5,493 bases of DNA from Coriobacteriia bacterium. Its GTDB lineage: Bacteria > Actinomycetota > Coriobacteriia > Anaerosomatales > JAUVQN01. Every line of letters starts with the position of its first letter. The first letter of the stretch is position 1. The stretch lies in contig JAUVQN010000096.1 in the NCBI GenBank assembly GCA_030598125.1, positions 1 through 5,493 on the forward strand, in the 5' to 3' direction. The notes below the pieces were generated by a model. It searched no databases. It was given only the letters and a program-made list of their open reading frames with translations, and was not told where the DNA came from. Of the stretch, positions 1-4,708 are shown piece by piece. Both the position numbers and the translations under genes were made by a program.

Positions 1-458
1 ACGTCGCCTGGCTGATCGTTCCCGGACTGCTCCTGGTCGGGCTGTCCGTCTACCTCTTCCGAAGGAAGCCCGCCGAGGAGACGGACGAGCTGCCGGGCTG
101 GCTGCGGAAGTTCTCCTCGCTCAACCCGTGGGTGGCGTTCCTCGCGGGATTCATCATGGTGGCGCTGCCCGGCGTCCAGTACGTGTACTTCCTGGGAGGC
201 GTGGGCGTGATCGCGAGGTCGAGCGTGGACGCGGCGATGTCCTTCGTGCTGCTGCTCGCGTTCGTCTTCTGTCTCGAGCTCATGCTGCTCGCGCCTATCG
301 TCGTCTTCGCCTCCACAGGGAAGCGCGGCGAGGAGATGATGCAGAAGGCGAAGGTCTGGATCGGCAGGCACGAGTCACAGGTGATCGGCGTCGTCATCTT
401 CTTCTTCGGCGGCTTCCTGCTCTTTCTCGGGATCCAGTCGTACATGGCGGCGAGCTAG
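1..458 (+). CDS. GAP/Sap (SfLAP)-family membrane protein, 5'-truncated
   Basis: The open frame runs from the window edge (first full codon at 3) to TAG at 456-458, giving about 151 C-terminal residues. The start lies outside the window; the GTG at 132 is internal because the frame reads through it in family-like sequence. Four hydrophobic segments are visible: one right at the edge ending VYLFRRKP, one around LAGFIMVALPGVQYVYFL, one around MSFVLLLAFVFCLELMLL, and a last one ending FLLFLGIQ. The order ELPGW, then a helix with a (A/S)LPG-x-x-Y motif, then an amphipathic stretch with W-x-x-x-H, then a final G-rich helix matches the C-terminal two thirds of the GAP/Sap family (usually about 220-240 residues, six helices). 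Mycobacterial relatives act in export of cell-surface glycolipids; the substrate here is unknown. It converges on psuG with 34 bases between. Confidence 0.72.
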   Translation, partial: VAWLIVPGLLLVGLSVYLFRRKPAEETDELPGWLRKFSSLNPWVAFLAGFIMVALPGVQYVYFLGGVGVIARSSVDAAMSFVLLLAFVFCLELMLLAPIVVFASTGKRGEEMMQKAKVWIGRHESQVIGVVIFFFGGFLLFLGIQSYMAAS

Positions 459-492
459 GGAGTCGCGCTCGTTCGCGTGCGTCGCGATCGCC

Positions 493-1407
493 TCAGAGCG
501 CGTTCGCTACACGTGCGGCCAACCGCACGTTCTCGTAGACGAGCTCCTTGTTCGCGTGCTCACTCGCGCCGCCCGTGAGCTCGTGGATGCGCGCCAGCAG
601 GAACGGCGTGACGTCCTTGCCGCGGATGTCGGCGGCCTCGGCCTCCGCGAGGACGGTCTCGACCGCGCGATCCAGCTCCAAGGCATCGAGCTCGTATTCG
701 GCCGGGATGGGGTTCGCGATGACGGTGCCGCCGCGCATGCCGAGTTCGCGCTTCGTGCGGAGGATGCGCGCGACCTCCTCGGGCGTGTCGACCCGCACGT
801 CGACGCCGTGCCCGCTCCCCCGCGTGTAGAACGCGGGGAACTCGTCCGTGCCGTACCCGATGACCGGGACGCCGTGGGTCTCCAGGAGCTCGAGCGTGAG
901 CCCGATGTCGAGGACGGACTTCGCCCCCGCGCAGACGACCGCGACCTCGCTGCGCGAGAGCTCGAGGATGTCGGCCGACACGTCGAACGTGCGTTGCGCG
1001 CCGCGGTGGGCGCCGCCGATCCCGCCGGTCGCGAAGAGGCGGATGCCCGCCATCGCCGCGACGGCCATCGTCCCGGCCACCGTCGTGGCGCCGTCCGAGC
1101 CGCGCGCCACGAGCACCGGGATGTCGCGCCGGCTCGCCTTCGCGATGTCGGGTGCCGTGGCGAGGTGCTCGAGTTCCTCGTCGGAGAGACCCACCTTGAT
1201 GCGCCCTCCCAGGATGGCGACGGTCGCGGGCACGGCGCCTTCCTCGCGAGCGATGCGCTCCGCCTCCCGCGCGCACTCCAGGTTCGCGGGATAGGGGAAG
1301 CCGTGCGCGACGATCGTGGACTCGAGCGCTACGACCGGCCGGGCCGCGTCGCGTGCGGCGCGGACCTCTTCGGTCAGGTCGAGATGCTCCTTCTGCAGCG
1401 CGCTCAC
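493..1407 (-). CDS. psuG: Pseudouridine-5'-phosphate glycosidase
   Basis: 304 residues, close to the 312 of E. coli PsuG. It cleaves the C-C glycosidic bond of pseudouridine 5'-phosphate to give uracil and ribose 5-phosphate in the cytoplasm. Family blocks are present in order: VALEST (26-31), GAVPAT (57-62), SRRD (92-95), FATGGIGGAHRGA (125-137), FDVSAD (141-146), CAGAKS (159-164), GYGTDEFPAF (184-193), ANPIP (231-235) and TPFLLARI (267-274). By alignment to E. coli PsuG the catalytic and metal residues E31, K93, D149 and K166 are all kept as E29, K90, D146 and K163. The GTG start at 1407-1405 overlaps the psuK stop (GTGA) and has GGAGGAG eight bases upstream (1422-1416), so translation is coupled to psuK. 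The same frame stays open further upstream, but that part is antisense-like, Arg-rich sequence inside psuK and not a fusion. Confidence 0.96.
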   Translation of the reverse strand: MSALQKEHLDLTEEVRAARDAARPVVALESTIVAHGFPYPANLECAREAERIAREEGAVPATVAILGGRIKVGLSDEELEHLATAPDIAKASRRDIPVLVARGSDGATTVAGTMAVAAMAGIRLFATGGIGGAHRGAQRTFDVSADILELSRSEVAVVCAGAKSVLDIGLTLELLETHGVPVIGYGTDEFPAFYTRGSGHGVDVRVDTPEEVARILRTKRELGMRGGTVIANPIPAEYELDALELDRAVETVLAEAEAADIRGKDVTPFLLARIHELTGGASEHANKELVYENVRLAARVANAL

Positions 1408-2366
1408 ACGGACAGCTCCTCCGCCATCGTCTCCACGACTCCCGGCTCCACACCCTCGCTCACGGTCTTGTCGCTCCCGAGCGCGAGCACGGCCATCACG
1501 GTCGCCAGCCTCGCGGTGTCCTCGAGATCCATCCCGGAGAGCGTCGCATAGGCGACGCCGGCCGTGAACGCGTCGCCCGCGCCTGTCGCGTTCTCCACAT
1601 GTACCGAAGGTGCCCCGAGCCGGACCGTGCCCTGGCTGTCGGCGCAGTACGCCCCCCGGTCGCCGAGCGTGACCATGACGCGCGAGACGCCTCTCTCGAG
1701 GAGGCGCGCCGCCGCTCGGATCACGTCGTCGTCGGAACGCACCTCTTCGCCGGCGAGTACGCCGAGCTCCAGCGCGTTCGCCTTGACGGTGTGGATGGAT
1801 TCGAGCACGGCCGAGGCCCGGGGCGCCTTGGCTACCGAGACGGCGTCGACGATCAGCGGTGCGGTCGCCTGCTCGGCGAGCCAAACCAACGCATCCGCCG
1901 AGAGGTTGCAGTCGGCCACGAGCAGGTCGGCGGAGTCCAGCAGATCACGCCGCTGCTCGAGCGCGCGAGGCGTGATCCGCTCGATCGCGCGCATGTCATT
2001 GAGCGCGAGCGCCAGGTCTCCCGTCTCGTCCATGATCGCGATGTAGAGGGAACCGGGCACCGCGGCGCCGGACGAAGAGTCGGCCGCCTCGTCAGCGGAC
2101 ACGGAGCCTCCGACGTCGATCCCAACCGTGCGGCACTCGTCCGCGAGCGCGCGGCCGTTGTGGTCGTCACCGAACGCAGTCACGAGATGCGTCTCGACGC
2201 GGAGGCGCGCGAGGTTCTCCGCGATGTTGCGGGCCACACCGCCCGCCGACACCCGCACGGCCCCGGGGTTCGAGTCTCGCGGTACGACGGGACCGTCGGA
2301 GACGCCGACGAGGTCGGTGTTGGCGCCTCCCACGACGACGACACGTCCGTGGGGCGTTCCTCCCAT
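1404..2366 (-). CDS. psuK: PfkB-family kinase, probable pseudouridine kinase
   Basis: 320 residues of ribokinase/PfkB fold. VVVVGGANTD (9-18) forms the first strand and substrate loop, SAGGVARNIAENLARL (40-55) is PfkB signature 1, and ENATGAGDAFTAG (258-270) is signature 2, with D265 as the expected catalytic base. KANALE (195-200) is the usual segment preceding the nucleotide-binding half. The family alone would allow several sugars or nucleosides. Pseudouridine (ATP + pseudouridine to pseudouridine 5'-phosphate) is inferred from the four-base overlap with psuG. Unlike E. coli PsuK it has no N-terminal helix-turn-helix extension. The ATG at 2366-2364 is chosen because the conserved fold begins just after it and a possible promoter ends on it. 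A GTG at 2384 would add six residues with no ribosome binding site. No nucleoside transporter is seen in the window. Confidence 0.88.
   Translation of the reverse strand: MGGTPHGRVVVVGGANTDLVGVSDGPVVPRDSNPGAVRVSAGGVARNIAENLARLRVETHLVTAFGDDHNGRALADECRTVGIDVGGSVSADEAADSSSGAAVPGSLYIAIMDETGDLALALNDMRAIERITPRALEQRRDLLDSADLLVADCNLSADALVWLAEQATAPLIVDAVSVAKAPRASAVLESIHTVKANALELGVLAGEEVRSDDDVIRAAARLLERGVSRVMVTLGDRGAYCADSQGTVRLGAPSVHVENATGAGDAFTAGVAYATLSGMDLEDTARLATVMAVLALGSDKTVSEGVEPGVVETMAEELSV
1416..1422 (-). promoter_or_regulatory. Ribosome binding site for psuG inside psuK
   Basis: GGAGGAG on the minus strand, eight bases before the GTG start of psuG and within the last codons of psuK. It decides the psuG start and shows that the overlapping gene has its own strong initiation signal as well as coupling. 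Confidence 0.85.
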
Positions 2367-2372
2367 GGCCGA

Positions 2373-2401
2373 AGCGTAGCGCACGCGAGGAACGGTATCA
2401 T
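2373..2401 (-). promoter_or_regulatory. Candidate promoter giving a leaderless psuK transcript
   Basis: On the minus strand, ATGATA (2401-2396; four of six matches to TTGACA) is followed after 17 bases by TACGCT (2378-2373), which fits the actinobacterial TANNNT -10 pattern. With the -10 hexamer at -12 to -7 the transcription start falls on 2366, the A of the psuK ATG. This would explain the lack of a Shine-Dalgarno. The same six bases read on the plus strand are TATCAT (2396-2401), a possible -10 for the divergent GNAT gene, though no -35 is seen for it. The matches are short and the assignment is tentative. Confidence 0.38.
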
Positions 2402-2421
2402 CGTGTCCGCGAAGCCGCTCG

Positions 2422-2428
2422 AAGGAGG
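2422..2428 (+). promoter_or_regulatory. Ribosome binding site for the GNAT gene
   Basis: AAGGAGG, eight bases before the ATG at 2437: a full-consensus Shine-Dalgarno that fixes this start. Confidence 0.9.
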
Positions 2429-2436
2429 CTCACTCC

Positions 2437-2988
2437 ATGGCCGACCCCGGACCCACGCCCCGCGCGCCGCGCGAGGACCTTCCTACGCTGCGCGGACCAC
2501 GCGTCGTCCTCCGACCCGCGTGCGAAGACGATCTCGACGCGCTCTGGGCGCTCACGCAGGAGAAGGAGCTCGTCCGCTGGTGGGGCGCGATGGACCGGCA
2601 CGGTCTCAGGCTGGAGCTGTTCGAGGACTGGAGCCACTACTTCGTCATCGAGATCGGCGGCGAGCTGGCGGGCGCCATCGGCTTCTACGAGGAGAACGAC
2701 CCCGGCTACCGTCACGCGGGCCTCGACCTCTTCCTCGGTCCCGCCTATCTGGGCCGCGGTCTCGGCCCAGAGTCGATCCGCGTGCTCGCCCGCTATCTCA
2801 TCGACGAGCGCGGACACCACCGCCTCGTCATCGACCCCTCGGTCGAGAACGAGCGCGCGATCCACGCGTACGAGAAGGTGGGCTTCCGGCGTGTGGGCGT
2901 ACTCCGCCGCTACGAGAAGGGGTCCGACGGCGAGTGGCGCGACGGCCTCCTGATGGATCTGCTGGCGGACGAGCTCGTCCAGGAGTAG
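2437..2988 (+). CDS. GNAT-family N-acetyltransferase, aminoglycoside 6'-acetyltransferase-like
   Basis: 183 residues with a complete GNAT fold. RGPRVVLRPACEDDLDAL (19-36) is the first strand and helix, W48-W49 lie in the substrate-side helix region, GAIGFYEE (79-86) is the beta-4 strand, and LGRGLGPESI (105-114) is the acetyl-CoA pyrophosphate loop. The motif B region has IDPSVENERAIHAYEKVGF (132-150). The D-P-x-x-x-N-x-R-A-I-x-x-Y-E-K-x-G-F arrangement is typical of the RimJ/RimL and AAC(6') branch (Acetyltransf_8 type). It would acetylate an amine on a small molecule or protein using acetyl-CoA; the substrate cannot be read from sequence. It starts 70 bases from the divergent psuK start and is a single-gene unit converging on the PAS gene. 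A resistance role is possible but unproven, since most such chromosomal homologues have no known substrate. Confidence 0.9.
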   Translation: MADPGPTPRAPREDLPTLRGPRVVLRPACEDDLDALWALTQEKELVRWWGAMDRHGLRLELFEDWSHYFVIEIGGELAGAIGFYEENDPGYRHAGLDLFLGPAYLGRGLGPESIRVLARYLIDERGHHRLVIDPSVENERAIHAYEKVGFRRVGVLRRYEKGSDGEWRDGLLMDLLADELVQE

Positions 2989-3000
2989 CGACCGCTACTC
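2983..3000. repeat. Perfect inverted repeat over two convergent stop codons
   Basis: GAGTAGCG (2983-2990) and CGCTACTC (2993-3000) are exact reverse complements with two bases between. In RNA this would fold as a seven-base stem with a four-base loop. The TAG of the GNAT gene lies in the left arm and the TAG of the PAS gene in the right arm. It could serve as a weak two-way terminator, but no T-tract follows on either strand. Confidence 0.45.
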
Positions 3001-3366
3001 GGCCCAGCTCGCGATCTCGAGACAGCCGCGGTAGGCGCCGGCCTCGTCCCGGAGCGCAGCGTAGCGGACATCGACGAGACGCTCGCCCTTCTTCTCCAGG
3101 AACTCGGCGGAGTCCCGCCATCCGCTCGCGAGCTCCGAGAGGAGCCGTTCGACACCGGAGCGCGTGCCGGGAGAGTGGCATTCGACCACGTCGGTCCCGA
3201 TGTCCTCCGGCGAACGCTTGAAGATGCGGAAGTGCTCCGAGTAGTACCGGATGACGTTGTGCTCGTCGACGAACGTGAGATCGAGCGGGAGCTCGTTCAT
3301 GACGAGCCGCACCTGCTCGGCGGTGAGTGCGCCCGCATCGAGCGCGACCAGTGGGTCGTCGGTCAT
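2995..3366 (-). CDS. Stand-alone PAS domain protein of the DUF438 C-terminal type
   Basis: 123 residues, almost entirely one PAS domain. LTAEQVRLVMNELPLDLTFVDE (14-35), VIRYYSEHFRIFKRSPEDIG (38-57), VECHSPGTRSGVERLL (61-76), SAEFLEKKGERLVDVRY (86-102) and ALRDEAGAYRGCLEIA (104-119) follow, in order, the PAS_10-type domain found at the C-terminus of DUF438 proteins. The paired C63-H64 corresponds to the conserved CHPP segment of that family. No DUF438 helices, kinase, GGDEF or DNA-binding domain is attached, so any signal must pass by protein contact. The ligand is unknown; haem or an iron centre is possible given the neighbours. The ATG at 3366 has GGGGGAG seven bases upstream (3380-3374), inside the end of the preceding gene. 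It is the last gene of the four-gene operon, four bases after the haem-protein stop. Confidence 0.82.
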   Translation of the reverse strand: MTDDPLVALDAGALTAEQVRLVMNELPLDLTFVDEHNVIRYYSEHFRIFKRSPEDIGTDVVECHSPGTRSGVERLLSELASGWRDSAEFLEKKGERLVDVRYAALRDEAGAYRGCLEIASWAE

Positions 3367-3370
3367 GTGC

Positions 3371-3715
3371 CTACTCCCCCGTCGGTACCTGGCCCGCGTG
3401 GCAGCCCATGCACTGGTTCATGCGGTACTGCGAGTGCTCCTCGACGATCGCGGGGTCGTCGCTGTGGCACACGCACCCCGGGATCTCGATGGCGAGCGGC
3501 GTGTTCGGGTCGGGCGGCGGCGCCACGGTGGACGTGACGCTCACGTCCGACTCGCCGCCCGGTGCTCCGCTCGAGCCGTCCTGCGCCACCGCCGGGGTCG
3601 TCTCCACCGGAGACGTCACGCTCACCGACTGAGGCGAGCCGAAGAACCACAGGAACCCGGCGGCCGCGAGCAACACCGCGACGACGACCGCCGCGCCTAT
3701 GAGGAAGAGCCGCAC
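3371..3715 (-). CDS. Membrane-anchored mini c-type haem protein
   Basis: 114 residues. Residues 3-26 are one hydrophobic segment, probably an uncleaved membrane anchor. A Ser/Thr/Pro/Gly-rich linker without secondary-structure signs follows (27-73). The C-terminal part carries CVCH (C81, C83, H84) and CMGCH (C102, C105, H106), with H94 and M99 between. CMGCH is a canonical covalent haem c motif. CVCH is one residue short and is either an unusual attachment site or a metal site. The soluble part should face outside the cytoplasmic membrane, where haem c is attached, and would carry electrons. No family name is recognised. It begins at GTG 3715, nine bases after the ferredoxin stop. The ribosome binding site is weak, so coupling is likely. 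A later GTG would cut the membrane anchor. Confidence 0.8.
   Translation of the reverse strand: MRLFLIGAAVVVAVLLAAAGFLWFFGSPQSVSVTSPVETTPAVAQDGSSGAPGGESDVSVTSTVAPPPDPNTPLAIEIPGCVCHSDDPAIVEEHSQYRMNQCMGCHAGQVPTGE
3530..3548. repeat. Inverted repeat within the haem-protein linker, part of a direct repeat
   Basis: GGACGTGA and TCACGTCC form a perfect eight-base inverted repeat around CGC. The right-hand relative GACGTCACGCTCAC starts at 3612, so the linker encodes VSVTS twice (residues 31-35 and 58-62). This looks like local duplication in a low-complexity linker; a role of the hairpin in the mRNA is possible but unsupported. Confidence 0.4.
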
Positions 3716-3724
3716 GCCCGCACG

Positions 3725-4111
3725 CTACCCGTGGATGAGCGTGGGCAGGCAGCGGGTGCACACCCAGGTCGACTCGCCGGCGTTCCGCACGGGCATGAGC
3801 GGACTGTCGTCTTCTGTCGTGCCGCAGCGGAAGCACGTCTGCGCGATGTACGTCTTCGGGAGCTCGGCCACGTGCTCCTCGACGGCATGGTGGTCGAAAG
3901 GCACCGTCTCGCGCGCCTCGATCGTGAGCGCGCCGGTGGGGCAGACGCCGAGGCAGAAGCCCGCGCCGTCGCAGAGCTCGTCGCTGATGACCTTCGCCTT
4001 GCCGTCGACCATCTCGATGGCCCCTTCGGCACACGGGCTGACGCACAGCCCGCAGCCGTCGCACAACTCCTCCTCGATCTTGACGATCTGCCTGGTCACT
4101 GTCGTCGTCAT
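3725..4111 (-). CDS. Polyferredoxin-like 4Fe-4S protein with C-terminal four-Cys knuckle
   Basis: 128 residues. The ferredoxin core has C17-x2-C20-x2-C23-x3-C27 and then C47-x2-A50-x2-C53-x3-C57-P, so one cluster keeps four ligands while the other has lost its second Cys (Ala50). The CDGxGxCLGxCPTGA form of the second half is shared with small ferredoxins of anaerobes, some of which I recall being encoded beside hybrid-cluster protein genes. The rest (93-121) carries CFRC and CTRC, a four-Cys knuckle likely to bind zinc or iron. It is a probable cytoplasmic electron carrier. The ATG at 4111 is preferred over one at 4126 because GAGAGGG lies six bases before it (4124-4118), whereas the earlier ATG has none at proper spacing. 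It starts 30 bases after the YgbA-family stop and ends nine bases before the haem-protein start. Confidence 0.9.
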   Translation of the reverse strand: MTTTVTRQIVKIEEELCDGCGLCVSPCAEGAIEMVDGKAKVISDELCDGAGFCLGVCPTGALTIEARETVPFDHHAVEEHVAELPKTYIAQTCFRCGTTEDDSPLMPVRNAGESTWVCTRCLPTLIHG

Positions 4112-4141
4112 GATGTTCCCTCTCATCCCTGGCGCCGGCTC

Positions 4142-4606
4142 CTAGCCCGGCTCCGTCGTTCCCGCGGCCTGCTCCGCACCCGCCTGCTCGGCGGCGCGTC
4201 GTTCCATCTCACGCTTGAACCGCTTCCCGTCGATCACGTGCTTGACCCCGTCGATCGCGTGCCCGTGTCGCCACGAACGCGGACCGGCGTACCGCATGAC
4301 CTCGCGCATGTACTCGCGCATCTCGGCCGTGTAGCAGTGCGTGTCGCAGTAGCTGCAGAACGGCTTGGGCTCCTTCGGGCAGAAGGCCCGCCGCTTCTCC
4401 GCGTAGCGGAGGAGCTCCGCACACTCCTCGCACACGACGGGGAGCTTCCGCCCGTACACGCCCAGCTCGGCTCCATCGCTCACGAGCGCGATCCGCTCGC
4501 GACCCTCGTGGTTGCCCCTGCAGTAGATGACGCCGAAATCGCCCAGCAGTCGGGTGTCCTTGACGACCTGCGGGTCGCTCATCTGCTCGACGAACCTGTC
4601 GCTCAA
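4142..4606 (-). CDS. YgbA_NO-family protein (nitrosative-stress associated)
   Basis: 154 residues. It matches the YgbA_NO family ('nitrous oxide-stimulated promoter'). YCRGNH (28-33), VCEECAELLRYAEKR (58-72), FCPKEPKPFCSYCDTHCY (75-92) and REVMRYAGPR (101-110) correspond in order to the CRxxH, C-x2-C-x-x-LLxYA, CxxCxxHCY and VMRxAGPR blocks of E. coli YgbA. Cysteines 29, 59, 62, 76, 84, 87 and 91 plus H33 and H90 could bind a metal or cluster. In enterobacteria ygbA is repressed by the NO sensor NsrR; its biochemical role is not settled. The C-terminal tail (132-154) is Ala/Glu-rich and probably disordered. The TTG start at 4606 is chosen because AGAGAGG lies eight bases before it (4621-4615); the ATG at 4582 has no such site. 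It is the first gene of the operon, behind the palindrome-bearing promoter. Confidence 0.87.
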   Translation of the reverse strand: MSDRFVEQMSDPQVVKDTRLLGDFGVIYCRGNHEGRERIALVSDGAELGVYGRKLPVVCEECAELLRYAEKRRAFCPKEPKPFCSYCDTHCYTAEMREYMREVMRYAGPRSWRHGHAIDGVKHVIDGKRFKREMERRAAEQAGAEQAAGTTEPG

Positions 4607-4614
4607 CGCGACGT

Positions 4615-4621
4615 CCTCTCT
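4615..4621 (-). promoter_or_regulatory. Ribosome binding site supporting the TTG start of the YgbA-family gene
   Basis: AGAGAGG on the minus strand with eight bases to the TTG at 4606. It is the main reason to prefer TTG over the downstream ATG. Confidence 0.65.
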
Positions 4622-4641
4622 CGCAAGGGACCACAGGCAGG

Positions 4642-4647
4642 AGCATA
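4642..4647 (-). promoter_or_regulatory. -10 element of the YgbA-family operon promoter
   Basis: TATGCT on the minus strand (four of six matches to TATAAT, and TANNNT). Its first base is the 30th base downstream of the palindrome centre, so it occupies -12 to -7 when the palindrome is centred at -41.5. The start of transcription would be near 4635, giving a leader of about 28 bases that contains the ribosome binding site. No separate -35 is needed in this arrangement. Confidence 0.6.
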
Positions 4648-4669
4648 CGCACGAGCGAGCACGGGGTCT

Positions 4670-4683
4670 TTGACTTGCGTCAA
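4670..4683 (-). promoter_or_regulatory. CRP/FNR-family operator, TTGAC-N4-GTCAA
   Basis: A perfect five-base inverted repeat, TTGAC-GCAA-GTCAA on the minus strand, lies in the 102-base gap before the YgbA-family gene. The TTGA half-site with a four-base spacer is the FNR, FixK and NnrR/DNR form (consensus TTGAT/C-N4-A/GTCAA). Its placement relative to the -10 is that of a class II activator site. Which regulator binds, and whether it senses oxygen, NO or redox, cannot be told from the sequence. Confidence 0.65.
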
Positions 4684-4708
4684 GCGGAGCGCCGAGGCAC
4701 GGCCCGTC

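Noticed and set aside
459..492. Possible terminator between the GAP-family gene and psuG
   Set aside because: Only short GCGATCGC-type self-complementary stretches are present, with no stable stem followed by a T-tract on either strand.
556..1551. Plus-strand open frame of 331 codons across psuG
   Set aside because: It is the shadow of psuG on the opposite strand, with biased composition and no recognisable domain.
1408..1884. 159-codon N-terminal extension in frame with psuG
   Set aside because: It reads through psuK in another frame as Arg/Gly-rich low-complexity sequence. The GTG at 1407 with a strong ribosome binding site and the normal PsuG length show the true start.
1353..3221. Very long open frame on the plus strand (622 codons)
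   Set aside because: It lies antisense to psuK and the PAS gene and out of frame with the GNAT gene, is extremely Arg-, His- and Pro-rich, has no family resemblance, and is explained by high GC content keeping frames open.
4124..4126. Earlier ATG start for the ferredoxin gene
   Set aside because: It would add MRGNI but has no properly spaced ribosome binding site, while GAGAGGG is correctly spaced for the ATG at 4111.
4691..4703. GCCG-AGGCA-CGGC hairpin after the DUF362 gene
   Set aside because: Only four base pairs and no T-tract, so it does not reach the level of a supported terminator.
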